A stretch of DNA of 64,000 nucleotides from JAFAMS01 sp963715815 (GTDB lineage: Bacteria; Vulcanimicrobiota; Vulcanimicrobiia; Vulcanimicrobiales; Vulcanimicrobiaceae), in assembly GCA_963715815.1 (NCBI GenBank), contig OY970278.1:1860001-1924000 (forward strand). Reading direction: 5' to 3'. The notes below the pieces were generated by a model. The model was not told where the DNA came from and made no database searches. It was given only the letters and a program-made list of their open reading frames with translations. Each line of letters starts with the position of its first letter. Position 1 is the first letter of the stretch. Positions 8,344 through 16,911 of the stretch are shown in pieces. The position numbers and the translations under genes are program-made.

Positions 8344-9264
8344 ATTCGCGCGTTCGCGCGCTTTGATCAATCGCAACATCGATTCGTTGTACGGTGTCGG
8401 CGTCTGAGTGCGACGGCCGGCTGCAACGATGGCGCCGCTGATCTGATCGATCTCAGTTCGCTTCCCTTCTGATAGGTCGATCGCCATCGTGCTTCGCACG
8501 CCCGCCGTCGATGCGACGATCTCGCGAACGTATGTCCAGGCGTCGGCGAACGGTAATTTGATGCGCGCAGCTTGTGCGACGGTCGCCGCTTCGAGTGCGA
8601 TCGCGCGCGCAAGCGACGAGGCGTCGGCATCTTCGAGAATTGTCCCGGAGGGACAATCGAGCAATGCACTGAGTGGATTGATCGCCGCGTTTGCGATGAG
8701 CTTCCCCCACAGATGCGAGCGAATGTCGTAGGCGACGCGCACGTCGAGTCCGGCGGATGCAATCAACGCGGCGGTCTGCTCGACCGTCGAGGAAGACGCC
8801 CCGGCACTTCCAATAATCGTACGGCCTTCACCAATCCGCTCCGCGACGCCGTCGACTTCTGTAATCGACATCTCCGTAGTTGCGCCTACGACGAGCGCGA
8901 CGACGCTTCCGAGCGCGGCTTTGATTGCGTCCTCATTACCGAGGCCATTTTGCAGCGAGATGATCGCCGCAGCCGGATCTAAACGCCCGCCGAGGGGGCG
9001 CAGTGCGCGCAGCGTATCGTAGGCTTTCACGAATACAAAAATGACGTCGGATTCGAAGAGCGCCGACGGATCGGTCGTGGCGCGAACCGGCCGGGAGGGC
9101 CTACCCTCGACGGTTATCCCATCGCGCTCGAGCGTTGCGCAAAGGTCGGCTCGGACGTCGAGGTAGGTCACATCACCGACCCCGGCCAGGTGCCAACCGA
9201 AGAGCGCCCCTTGCGCTCCGGCTCCCAAAATCCCGATTCGCCTCTTCTTCTCTCGCCGTTCCAT
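8314..9264 (-). CDS. panE: 2-dehydropantoate 2-reductase
   Basis: NADPH-dependent ketopantoate reductase of pantothenate (CoA) synthesis. The 316 residues match the family. The Rossmann motif 'IGILGAGAQGALFGWHL' is near the N-terminus and 'SLQNGLGNE' follows. The catalytic-lysine segment is 'WGKLIANAAINPLSALL', matching the family's W.K...N...N.L.AL pattern. The ATG start is at 9264, three bases after the rhomboid stop, making it the last gene of the gmk-to-panE array. The pantothenate role is the default; some members reduce other 2-ketoacids. Confidence 0.88.
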   Translation of the reverse strand: MERREKKRRIGILGAGAQGALFGWHLAGVGDVTYLDVRADLCATLERDGITVEGRPSRPVRATTDPSALFESDVIFVFVKAYDTLRALRPLGGRLDPAAAIISLQNGLGNEDAIKAALGSVVALVVGATTEMSITEVDGVAERIGEGRTIIGSAGASSSTVEQTAALIASAGLDVRVAYDIRSHLWGKLIANAAINPLSALLDCPSGTILEDADASSLARAIALEAATVAQAARIKLPFADAWTYVREIVASTAGVRSTMAIDLSEGKRTEIDQISGAIVAAGRRTQTPTPYNESMLRLIKARERANSFSRAGALT

Positions 9265-9267
9265 GGG

Positions 9268-9969
9268 TTATCGGTATCTTCGTCGCACGCGCAGCGTCGC
9301 TTTTCGAAAGAGCGGCAGCAAGATGACGCCGGACGCAAAGCCGCCGATGTGCGCGAAATAGGCCGTACCGCCGCCCTGCTCGCTCATCGCCCGGTGTGTG
9401 ATCGCGCCCCAGCCGTGGGCGAACTGTACTGCCGCCCAGAGGCCGATGACGATGATCGCGGGCAGGCGCAAGAACAGTGGAAAGCATCCGATTGGGATGA
9501 CCGTTCCGACCCGGCTCGTCGGATACATCACGATGTAGCCGCCAAGGATTCCCGCGATCGCGCCGGAGGCTCCGATTGCCGGAAGGTGACTGCCCGGATC
9601 GATCGCGACCTGCGCGATGTTACCGATGATGCCGCACACCAAGTAGTAGACGAGATAGCCGAACGCGCCGCACGTGTATTCCATCGCCGGTCCGAACACG
9701 ACGAGGAACAACATATTGAAAAATATGTGCAAGAAGCTCGCGTGCAAAAACATCGCTGTGAACAGCGTGAGCGCCGGAATCGGGGGGCTCGGCGAAGCAA
9801 GCACGACATTGTGCGTGACGTCGTATGGAATCAAGGCGAACGCGTCGATGAACGCATCGGTGTTCGGCGACCAGAATTCCTGTAGAAAGACGGCAACGTT
9901 CGCGATAACGAGCGTGTAGGTGATGAACGGGAACGTTGGCGTTCGCGTCCCCGCTCCGAGTGGGATCAC
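9268..9969 (-). CDS. Rhomboid-family intramembrane serine protease
   Basis: A polytopic membrane protease of 233 residues with about six hydrophobic segments. The catalytic serine lies in 'GASGAIAG' and the partner histidine in 'FAHIGGFASG'. The segment 'MFLHASFLHIFFNMLFL' carries the conserved H/N residues of the oxyanion region. It probably cleaves single-span membrane proteins; the substrate is unknown. The start is GTG at 9969, overlapping the MCE gene's TGA by four bases (GTGA). Confidence 0.9.
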   Translation of the reverse strand: MIPLGAGTRTPTFPFITYTLVIANVAVFLQEFWSPNTDAFIDAFALIPYDVTHNVVLASPSPPIPALTLFTAMFLHASFLHIFFNMLFLVVFGPAMEYTCGAFGYLVYYLVCGIIGNIAQVAIDPGSHLPAIGASGAIAGILGGYIVMYPTSRVGTVIPIGCFPLFLRLPAIIVIGLWAAVQFAHGWGAITHRAMSEQGGGTAYFAHIGGFASGVILLPLFRKATLRVRRRYR

Positions 9970-11564
9970 GGCCTGGCCGACGATCCTCCTAAGAGACGAT
10001 ATTGCAAACCGTATACCGTACGGCGTTGTGAGTGCAGTATGTCGCGTTCACCGGCGAACAAGTCGATGTTTCCGGTCGCGTGCAACCGAAAGTATCCGTC
10101 AACGTAGCCGTAACGCGGATCGTACGCGAGCCCTTCGAAGCCGAAGACTTTGTTCGAGATGAGACCCATCACGCCGAGGCGCGAGTATAAAATGCCGCCC
10201 CCGAGCAGTACACCCGGCGCGACCTGCTGACGCAACGCGAGATTCCAGGTCTGGTTTCCGGAGAGATCGTTCACGCCAGCATATACCTGTGACTCGGAGT
10301 GCGGCAGGACGACGACGTTAAAGTCGCTCTGCGGTCCCTTGTCATTCGTGAGCAACGCGCTGTTGGGTATATTGGCGGCTTTGGGCGTCAGCTCGTCGAG
10401 ACGTATCTGCACTTCGATCAGATTCTTCGCGAGATCACCGATGCGATTTCGCAGCGCGGTGGTCATGTGAAAGTCGCCGCTGTGCTGTTTCCCGTCCGGC
10501 GTCGGTGACGGAACATAAGGTGCGGGAGTCGGCAGGACGAGCGGCGCGCTCGAGGGTGGAGGCGTTGCGCCGGCGTCGACGCCGTAAACGGAGCTCGTTC
10601 CGCCGAGTGCGCCGAGCAGCGACGTCGCGCGTTGCGTCGCAGCATCGATGTGCGCCAGCGTGTCGCGGAGTTGACCTTGTGTTTGTGGATTCTCCGCGAC
10701 GCCGCGTAGATCGGACGTCAGCGCTGCGATATTCGCAGTCGCCATCTGAATGTGCGCGACCGTATCGTTCAGCTGCGCTCGCAGCTGCGGGTTCGTCGCC
10801 ATGCTCCTGAGCGAGTCGGTGGCGACGGCGAGCGAATCCGCAGTTCGATTCAGCGATCCGAGCAGTGTATCGATGCGGCCGCCATTCCGGCGAACCGTTT
10901 GATCCAGCTGTCCCGTGAGATCGACGATGCTGGCGCTCGCGGTATCCAGCGAATGCTGGAGCGTGTCGGTCAGCTCGAGACCGCGACGCGAGAGCTGTTG
11001 CATCGCGCCGTTAGCCGTCGTCGCCAGCGCATTGGCGTTGGTGATCGCCGACTGCAGCTCATCCATGAGGTGCGGTTCGCGCCGGGTCAGGTCACTGAGC
11101 AGTGCGTCGAACTTATTGAGCTCGCCGCGGCCCGCTTCAAGCAGTGCCTGGATCGAGACGGGGTCCTTCCCGCGCGGCTGTTGATCGATCGGCAAGACGT
11201 AGCGCGGAAGCAGCGCGAGATCTTCCTTCTTCTTCCGCGGAGGGACGATCGTGAGCGTGGACGACCCCGTCAGGGGAGCTGAGATGAGGAAATCCGAGTC
11301 GCGGGGGATGTCGACCCAACTGGCAACCTGCAAGATGACGTCGACCGTGAAATCGTCGAGCATCTGGATTTGAGAGACCGTACCTACCTGGACGCCGCTC
11401 TCGTAAACGATCGCACCCTTCGTCAGGCCGGCCGCGCTCGCGAAGTGAATGCCGGTTTGATATCCGCTAACACGTGCCGAAAAGTTAGAGAGCACGAAGT
11501 AGACCGCGAAAACCGCGACGAGGCCCAAGAGCGTAAACGCTCCGACGATTGCTTGTCTGCTCAT
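9966..11564 (-). CDS. mlaD: MCE (MlaD-like) lipid-transport protein with long C-terminal domain
   Basis: Membrane-anchored lipid-binding subunit of an Mla-type ABC system. One N-terminal membrane helix (about 5-27) precedes an MCE domain (about 33-115). A long heptad-rich helical region (about 200-330) follows, then a Pro-rich linker and a C-terminal region (about 365-532). At 532 residues it is far longer than E. coli MlaD (about 180). The C-terminal region alternates polar and hydrophobic residues ('YAGVNDLSGNQTWNLALRQQ') like outer-membrane beta strands. It follows mlaF and mlaE in the same operon, with a four-base overlap to mlaF. It probably spans the periplasm to the outer membrane. Confidence 0.88.
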   Translation of the reverse strand: MSRQAIVGAFTLLGLVAVFAVYFVLSNFSARVSGYQTGIHFASAAGLTKGAIVYESGVQVGTVSQIQMLDDFTVDVILQVASWVDIPRDSDFLISAPLTGSSTLTIVPPRKKKEDLALLPRYVLPIDQQPRGKDPVSIQALLEAGRGELNKFDALLSDLTRREPHLMDELQSAITNANALATTANGAMQQLSRRGLELTDTLQHSLDTASASIVDLTGQLDQTVRRNGGRIDTLLGSLNRTADSLAVATDSLRSMATNPQLRAQLNDTVAHIQMATANIAALTSDLRGVAENPQTQGQLRDTLAHIDAATQRATSLLGALGGTSSVYGVDAGATPPPSSAPLVLPTPAPYVPSPTPDGKQHSGDFHMTTALRNRIGDLAKNLIEVQIRLDELTPKAANIPNSALLTNDKGPQSDFNVVVLPHSESQVYAGVNDLSGNQTWNLALRQQVAPGVLLGGGILYSRLGVMGLISNKVFGFEGLAYDPRYGYVDGYFRLHATGNIDLFAGERDILHSQRRTVYGLQYRLLGGSSARP

Positions 11565-12313
11565 ATGGGAATCGGTCCGACCTCGCTTCCTTGCAAAAAC
11601 TGTTGGACGATTGGATTGAACGAGGACCGCATCTCAGCGAGTGTTCCGTACGCGATGATCGCGCCTTCGAACAGCATGGCGACATAATCTGCCATCATGA
11701 AGATGCTCTGCAGATCGTGCGAGACGACGACTGCGGTTCCATTCATCTTCCTGCGTAAGTGCATGATCGTATCGGTTAGAAGGTGCGTGATGATTGGGTC
11801 GGATCCCGTCGTCGGCTCGTCGTAGAGAACGATCTCGGGATTCGTGATGATCGCGCGCGCAAAACCGACGCGTTTGACCATCCCGCCCGAAAGCTCGGCT
11901 GGATATTTTTCTTCGGTCCCGGCGAGTCCGACCGTCTCGAGCGCTTCGGTCACGCGCGGACGAATCTCAGCCTCCGCAAGATGCATGTTTTCGCGGAGCG
12001 GCAGCGCGACGTTGTCATAGACGTTCAAGCTGTCGAAGAGCGCGGCGAACTGAAATGAGAAGCCGATCGTCCGGCGTAGGTTGACGAGTTCGCGCTCGGT
12101 CAGCTGCGTGAGATCCTGACCCTTCACGAGCACGCGTCCGTGAGTAGGCTTGCGCAGACCGTTGAGCAGACGTAAGATCGTTGACTTTCCGGCCCCGGAA
12201 AGGCCGACGATGCACGTGATCGCGCCCTCGACGACGTCGAGGGTCAGGTTCTGCAGCACGACGCGCTCCGCATACGCGAGCGTCACGTCGTCGAGCCGGG
12301 CGATGACGGCCAT
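11561..12313 (-). CDS. mlaF: Mla-type ABC transporter ATP-binding protein
   Basis: Cytoplasmic ATPase that powers lipid movement through MlaE. The 250 residues hold Walker A 'GLSGAGKSTILRLL', Q-loop 'SFQFAALFDSLNV', signature 'LSGGMVKRVGFARAI' (the LSGGM form typical of MlaF), Walker B 'EIVLYDEPTTGSDP' and the switch histidine in 'VVSHD'. The gene sits between mlaE (one base upstream) and mlaD (four-base overlap), so the three subunits are co-made. Confidence 0.95.
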   Translation of the reverse strand: MAVIARLDDVTLAYAERVVLQNLTLDVVEGAITCIVGLSGAGKSTILRLLNGLRKPTHGRVLVKGQDLTQLTERELVNLRRTIGFSFQFAALFDSLNVYDNVALPLRENMHLAEAEIRPRVTEALETVGLAGTEEKYPAELSGGMVKRVGFARAIITNPEIVLYDEPTTGSDPIITHLLTDTIMHLRRKMNGTAVVVSHDLQSIFMMADYVAMLFEGAIIAYGTLAEMRSSFNPIVQQFLQGSEVGPIPI

Positions 12314-12314
12314 C

Positions 12315-13109
12315 TCAACCGCCCCCGACGCTGCCGCCGAACAGGATATACGACAGCAAGAAGTTCGTGATGAAAATCAAGATGATCGAGATGACCACGG
12401 AGCCCGTCGTCGAGATACCGACTCCCGCCGCTCCAAACCGCGTTCGCAAGCCTTGATACGAGCCAATCAGTACAATGATAACGGCGAACACCAGCGTCTT
12501 GAGCAAACCGAGAAGCATGTCGCTTAGGTCAACACCCTGGCGAACCGACGTAAAGAACGTATCGTAGTCGATGTGCGCGACTTGGTTTGCGAGCCAGGCT
12601 CCGCCCAGAATCGAAACGATGTCGGCCAAGACCGTGAGCACCGGCAGCATCACCAACATTGCGACAAGACGCGGCACGACCAGCATTCGGACCGGCGAGA
12701 GCCCGAGCGCGTCGAGGGCTTCGATCTGTTCGGTAATGACCATCGAGCCGAGCTCGGCTGCAATCGCGGCGCCGGCGCGGCCCGCAACGACAACCGCAGA
12801 CAGCATCGGCCCGAGCTCGCGGAAGGATCCAAATGCGACCGCAGAGCCGACCAAACTCCCGAAGCCGTAGTGCACGGCTTGAACCGCCGACTCCAGCGAG
12901 ATCACCATGCCGGTAAACAGCGAGGTCAATAGTACGATCGACCACGACTGGACACCGAGCAGATAGGCTTGATTGAAGGTCTCAGCCACGCGAATGCGCA
13001 GCCCGGCGATCAGCCTTGCGGACTCGCCACCGAGCAGCGCGACGCCGCCGACATACTCAAGCAAATCGGTTGTTTCACGGCCGACGCTTTCGAGCGGATT
13101 TGCTGGCAT
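12315..13109 (-). CDS. mlaE: Mla-type ABC transporter permease
   Basis: Integral membrane subunit of the Mla lipid transporter. The 264 residues have five to six hydrophobic segments and the family signatures 'GSFRELGPMLSAVVVAGRAG' and 'ELGSMVITEQIEALDALG'. An interface helix for MlaF is expected near the latter. The ATG at 13109 directly abuts the TAA of the small gene upstream. No mlaB (STAS) or mlaC (periplasmic carrier) gene lies in the array; the long MlaD may replace the carrier. Confidence 0.95.
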   Translation of the reverse strand: MPANPLESVGRETTDLLEYVGGVALLGGESARLIAGLRIRVAETFNQAYLLGVQSWSIVLLTSLFTGMVISLESAVQAVHYGFGSLVGSAVAFGSFRELGPMLSAVVVAGRAGAAIAAELGSMVITEQIEALDALGLSPVRMLVVPRLVAMLVMLPVLTVLADIVSILGGAWLANQVAHIDYDTFFTSVRQGVDLSDMLLGLLKTLVFAVIIVLIGSYQGLRTRFGAAGVGISTTGSVVISIILIFITNFLLSYILFGGSVGGG

Positions 13110-13412
13110 TTAGTTGCCGAGTTCAGCGACTCCGGAAAGGACGCCTTGCGTTAGCTCGACTCGGCGTACAGCGACGCCGCGCTCGGCCTGCAGATTGAAT
13201 TGGACCTGATTCGCGTGCGTGATTCGGCGGTCCAGCTCGTCCAGTCGCTGCTGCGCTTCACGTGCAAACCCTGAAAAATACCGTTTCACGATATCTTGGT
13301 ACCGGCGAATTTCTTCTTCCGTCGGTTCACGCTCGGTCAAGATCGCTTCCATCATCTTTTGCGCCGAGGTCATCGCTCGGTCGCGGATGCGAAATTCGGC
13401 AATTTGCGCCAC
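13110..13412 (-). CDS. Small helical protein of unknown function
   Basis: About 100 residues between rph and mlaE. The open frame extends further upstream, but only by running antiparallel-frame through the end of rph, so I place the start at GTG 13412, just after the rph stop; ATG a little downstream ('MTSAQKMMEA') is also possible. The sequence is rich in E, R and Q with heptad-like spacing ('EREPTEEEIRRYQDIV', 'AQQRLDELDRRI'), suggesting a coiled-coil or helical bundle. I do not recognise the family. Its position ahead of mlaE hints at an accessory role for the transporter, which is speculation. Confidence 0.6.
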   Translation of the reverse strand: MAQIAEFRIRDRAMTSAQKMMEAILTEREPTEEEIRRYQDIVKRYFSGFAREAQQRLDELDRRITHANQVQFNLQAERGVAVRRVELTQGVLSGVAELGN

Positions 13413-13434
13413 CAGCGCGCGAAGGCGGCCGCCG

Positions 13435-14187
13435 TTAGGAACCAGCGCCGGCTCTCCCTGCGTCGATGGCGCGAGCCTGCGCCGTAAACAGCTCTTCAAT
13501 GCCTGCTGCGGCAAGGTCAAGCATCGCGTCGAGCTTGGAACGCGAGAAAGGATGCGCTTCGGCAGTCCCCTGGACTTCAACGAGCTCGCCGTTACTCGTC
13601 ATCGCTACGTTCATATCGACTTCGGCTCGGCTGTCTTCCGTGTAGGCGAGATCGAGCAGCAGACGACTTTCGACGATACCGACCGAGGTTGCCGCGATTT
13701 GCGCCCGCAGCGGCCACGTCGCGCCGTCGAAGTGCTTGTGTAGCGCGAGCGCGATCGCGACGTAGGCGCCGGTGATCGCGGCCGTGCGCGTTCCGCCGTC
13801 GGCCTGAATGACGTCGCAATCGACCCACAGCGTGCGTTCGCCAAGCGCATGCATGTCGGTAACGGCGCGCAGCGCGCGCCCGATCAAGCGCTGAATCTCG
13901 TGCGTGCGTCCGCCAGGACGGCCTTTGGTGCTTTCGCGGGCTGTCCGCTCCTGCGTGGCACGCGGTAGCATCGCGTACTCTGCTGTGATCCAACCGTTGC
14001 CGCGGCCCTTCATCCATTGGGGGACGCGATCTTCGAGCGTCGCCGCGCAGAGGACGCGCGTCCGTCCTACGGTGATGAGAGCGCTACCCTCCGCAAATTC
14101 GAGGAAGTTCGGTTCGATCGAAATGGGGCGGAGTTCGTTCGGACGCCGTCCGTCCTCGCGCAGCTCGGTTGCCGAGGCTTGCATCAC
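13435..14187 (-). CDS. rph: Ribonuclease PH
   Basis: Phosphorolytic 3'-5' exoribonuclease that trims tRNA 3' ends. The 250 residues contain the family hallmarks: 'GRRPNELRPISIEPNFLEFAEGSALI', 'LPRATQERTARESTKGRPGGRTHEIQRLIGRALRA' region (Arg-rich phosphate site), 'WVDCDVIQADGGTRTAAITGAYVA' region with catalytic Asp, and 'DLAYTEDSRAEVDMNV' region. The start is GTG 14187, or ATG one codon later, overlapping the glmS stop. It lies in the gmk-to-panE array. Confidence 0.95.
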   Translation of the reverse strand: MMQASATELREDGRRPNELRPISIEPNFLEFAEGSALITVGRTRVLCAATLEDRVPQWMKGRGNGWITAEYAMLPRATQERTARESTKGRPGGRTHEIQRLIGRALRAVTDMHALGERTLWVDCDVIQADGGTRTAAITGAYVAIALALHKHFDGATWPLRAQIAATSVGIVESRLLLDLAYTEDSRAEVDMNVAMTSNGELVEVQGTAEAHPFSRSKLDAMLDLAAAGIEELFTAQARAIDAGRAGAGS

Positions 14188-16028
14188 TCGACCGTAACGG
14201 TCTTGGCGAGATTGCGCGGCTGATCGACATCTTTGCCGTCGATGTCGGCGATATGATACGCGAGCAGCTGTAAGGGAACGACGTTGACAAGCGGTGAGAG
14301 CAGCTCGTCGACGCGCGGCACCCAGAAAACGTGATCGGCTAGGGCCGCCGCGTCTGAGTCGCCATGGTTTGCGACGAGCACAATAGGCGCTTCACGTGCT
14401 TTGGCCTCGGCGATGTTCGAGAGCACTTTCTCGCGCACGCGACCTTCAGTCACGACTGCAACGACCGGGACACGTTGATCGAGCAACGCGATCGGTCCGT
14501 GCTTCATTTCGCCGGCAGCGTACCCCTCAGCGTGAATGTATGAGATTTCCTTGAGCTTGAGCGCGCCTTCGATGGCGGTCGGGAAATTGATATAGCGCCC
14601 GATGAACAGCACGCTGCGCGCTTTTCGAATCTTGCGTGCGACCTTGCGAATTTCATCCGAGGTGTTGAGCACGACGTCGATCGCCGCAGGCAGCAGCTTC
14701 GTGTTTTCGGCGATGCGGCGCAGGTCTTCGAGCGGCGTCGTCCCGCGCACGCGCGCGAGATACATCGCAAAGAGCACCATCGCAACGATTTGAGAGAGAT
14801 AGGTCTTTGTCGCTGCTACGCCGATCTCTGGGCCGCCGCGCGTAAAGAGCATGCCGTCGGCGATGCGTGTCAGGTGCGAGCCGACTGCGTTACAGATGCC
14901 GAGGATCGGCGCGCCGGAGGCTTGCGCGATCCGGCAGGCTTCGATCGTATCGGCCGTCTCCCCCGATTGCGACATCGCGATCGTGAGCGTGCGTGCGTCG
15001 ATGGCCCGATCACCATAGCGAAACTCGCTGGCGAGCTCCATTTCGACGGGTAGTTTACAGAGTGCGCGCAGCAGATACATACCAACCATGCCGGCGTGAT
15101 ACGCGGTGCCGCAACCAGTGATCGAGATCTTTGTCATGGCGCGCAGCAACGCTGCATCGATCTTCGTTTCTACGGCGAGCTGCACATCATTGGATTCGTC
15201 GATGCGTCCGGCCAGCGTTTCTTTGACGACGCTGGGCTGCTCGAAAATCTCCTTGAGCATGAAATGTTTGAAGCCGCTCTTCTCAGCGGAGCTGGCGTCC
15301 CACGTAATCTGCTCGATCTCGCGCTCGATCGGATTTCCTTTGAAGTCCATCAAACGTGCGCCGGTCTTGGTGACTTCGACCATCTCGCCTTCGCGCAAGA
15401 TGATTACCTTGCGTGTATATTGCAGCATCGCCGGCGTATCGGATGCAACGAATGTTTCGCCGTCGCCGAATCCGACGACGAGCGGGCTCGCACCGTTGCG
15501 CGCAAAGAGCATCCGATCTGGTGCGTCTTGCGAAAGGACGCCAAGCGCGTACGCACCGCTCACGCGAGCCAACGTCTTGCGCAGCGCGCTCAGCAGATCG
15601 CCTTCTACGGCAAGCTCGGCTTCAATCAGGTGCGCGAGGACTTCCGTGTCGGTTTCACTTCGGAAGACGTGACCGTTGCGCAGCAGCTCTTCACGCAGCG
15701 GCGCATAATTCTCGATGATGCCGTTGTGAATGACGGCGATCTTACCGCTGCAATCGAGATGAGGGTGGGCATTTGCATCGGAGGGCCGGCCATGCGTTGC
15801 CCAGCGCGTATGGCCGAAGCCAATCGCGCCGTGCAACTGCTCGCCATTGTTCAGGCGCTCGGCAAGGCGCTGCAACTTCCCCTCGGCCTTCGAGCCACGC
15901 AACTTACCGTCTGATTCGATAACGGCAATGCCGGCGCTATCGTAGCCGCGGTATTCGAGGCGCCGCAGTGATTCCATAATGATCGGGACGCTGTCGCGGT
16001 TGCCGACATACCCGACAATGCCACACAT
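14184..16028 (-). CDS. glmS: Glutamine--fructose-6-phosphate aminotransferase (isomerizing)
   Basis: First enzyme of UDP-GlcNAc synthesis for cell wall. It has 614 residues, the standard size. The N-terminal glutaminase domain begins 'MCGIVGYVG', where Cys2 is the nucleophile after Met removal. Two SIS sugar-isomerase domains follow. The C-terminus 'NLAKTVTVE' is the conserved ending that reaches into the active site. The ATG start at 16028 is three bases after the rpoZ stop. No glmS ribozyme could fit in that gap. Confidence 0.97.
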   Translation of the reverse strand: MCGIVGYVGNRDSVPIIMESLRRLEYRGYDSAGIAVIESDGKLRGSKAEGKLQRLAERLNNGEQLHGAIGFGHTRWATHGRPSDANAHPHLDCSGKIAVIHNGIIENYAPLREELLRNGHVFRSETDTEVLAHLIEAELAVEGDLLSALRKTLARVSGAYALGVLSQDAPDRMLFARNGASPLVVGFGDGETFVASDTPAMLQYTRKVIILREGEMVEVTKTGARLMDFKGNPIEREIEQITWDASSAEKSGFKHFMLKEIFEQPSVVKETLAGRIDESNDVQLAVETKIDAALLRAMTKISITGCGTAYHAGMVGMYLLRALCKLPVEMELASEFRYGDRAIDARTLTIAMSQSGETADTIEACRIAQASGAPILGICNAVGSHLTRIADGMLFTRGGPEIGVAATKTYLSQIVAMVLFAMYLARVRGTTPLEDLRRIAENTKLLPAAIDVVLNTSDEIRKVARKIRKARSVLFIGRYINFPTAIEGALKLKEISYIHAEGYAAGEMKHGPIALLDQRVPVVAVVTEGRVREKVLSNIAEAKAREAPIVLVANHGDSDAAALADHVFWVPRVDELLSPLVNVVPLQLLAYHIADIDGKDVDQPRNLAKTVTVE

Positions 16029-16031
16029 GGC

Positions 16032-16253
16032 TTATTTGATACCCTCACGGGTCCGCTTGTAGCGAATCTTCCCAGCGGCGACTTCACTCAAGGCGGTCGA
16101 AACTGGTTTGTTGAGGTTCACTTTGTCGGTCAGGGGCGGTGCTGCGTTGTTGAGCTGCTTGGCACGCTTCGTCACGATGTTCACGAGCGTGAACTTCGAG
16201 TCGACGTGGTCCATGAGACCGTCCAAGTCACCAAAAACCGGTTCTTCTGCCAT
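16032..16253 (-). CDS. rpoZ: RNA polymerase omega subunit
   Basis: Small subunit that helps assemble RNA polymerase. The 73 residues contain the family core 'DSKFTLVNIVTKRAKQLN' followed by 'ALSEVAAGKIRYK'. The ATG overlaps the gmk TAA by one base (TAATG), giving the classical gmk-rpoZ pairing that supports both calls. Confidence 0.93.
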   Translation of the reverse strand: MAEEPVFGDLDGLMDHVDSKFTLVNIVTKRAKQLNNAAPPLTDKVNLNKPVSTALSEVAAGKIRYKRTREGIK

Positions 16254-16870
16254 TACGATTCTTCCAAGGTTCTTATCGCTTGATCTGTCCAGCGATAGAT
16301 TCTGTTGCGCTCGGCGCGTAGGATCGCATCGAGATCATCGACTGCGCGTTCGGGGTGGGCTTGCTCGTTGACGACGAGGTAATCAAAGCGGCGAACGTAC
16401 CGCATTTCTTCGTGGGCGATCTCCAGGCGCGCCGCGATTTCGGCCATCGTCTCGCTGCGGCGAGCTTCGAGTCTCGCCCGCAGGTGTGAGAATTTATCCG
16501 GGAGCAGGAAGATCAGGACCGCGTCGGGATACGCCGTTTTGACGGCCAGCGCACCGTTGACTTCGGGTTTCATGATCACGTCGTAACCCTGCTCGAGGGT
16601 CTGGTCGATGAACGAACGTGGGGTGCCGTAGGAGTGGTCGTTATAGATTCGCGTCTCGAGGAAATCACGCGCGGCCTGCCGCGCCGTAAACTCCTCGGCG
16701 GTCAGGAAGAAATAATCTTGACCATGCACCTCGCCCGCTCGCGCGGGACGCGTGGTAGCCGAGACCGAGTAGCGAATCCGGTCGTACCGCTTTCGAAGCT
16801 CTGCGACGAGCGTATCTTTTCCGGCACCCGACGGCCCCGACACGACGAAGAGCAAGCCTGGACCGGCCAA
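16253..16870 (-). CDS. gmk: Guanylate kinase
   Basis: Converts GMP to GDP with ATP. The open frame continues upstream to 17233, but that part is antisense to the NFACT gene. I choose TTG 16870 because GGAGGA lies three bases upstream and it gives 205 residues starting 'MAGPGLLFVVSGPSGAGKD', the usual family length. The P-loop GPSGAGKD is at 12-19. GMP-binding segments 'SVSATTRPARAGEVHGQDYFF' (split here as S-x-T-T-R-x-R and G-x-DYFF) are present. NFACT starts divergently 42 bases away, so their promoters share this gap or lie inside the genes. Confidence 0.92.
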   Translation of the reverse strand: MAGPGLLFVVSGPSGAGKDTLVAELRKRYDRIRYSVSATTRPARAGEVHGQDYFFLTAEEFTARQAARDFLETRIYNDHSYGTPRSFIDQTLEQGYDVIMKPEVNGALAVKTAYPDAVLIFLLPDKFSHLRARLEARRSETMAEIAARLEIAHEEMRYVRRFDYLVVNEQAHPERAVDDLDAILRAERNRIYRWTDQAIRTLEES

Positions 16871-16911
16871 AGATCCTCCGCGAAGAGCTCGAACCGCACG
16901 AGGTCCTCGCA

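Noticed and set aside
15096..15914. A 272-residue plus-strand open frame
   Set aside because: It is antisense to glmS, with the composition expected of a shadow frame.
16029..16031. A glmS ribozyme upstream of glmS
   Set aside because: The rpoZ stop is three bases from the glmS start; there is no space for the ribozyme.
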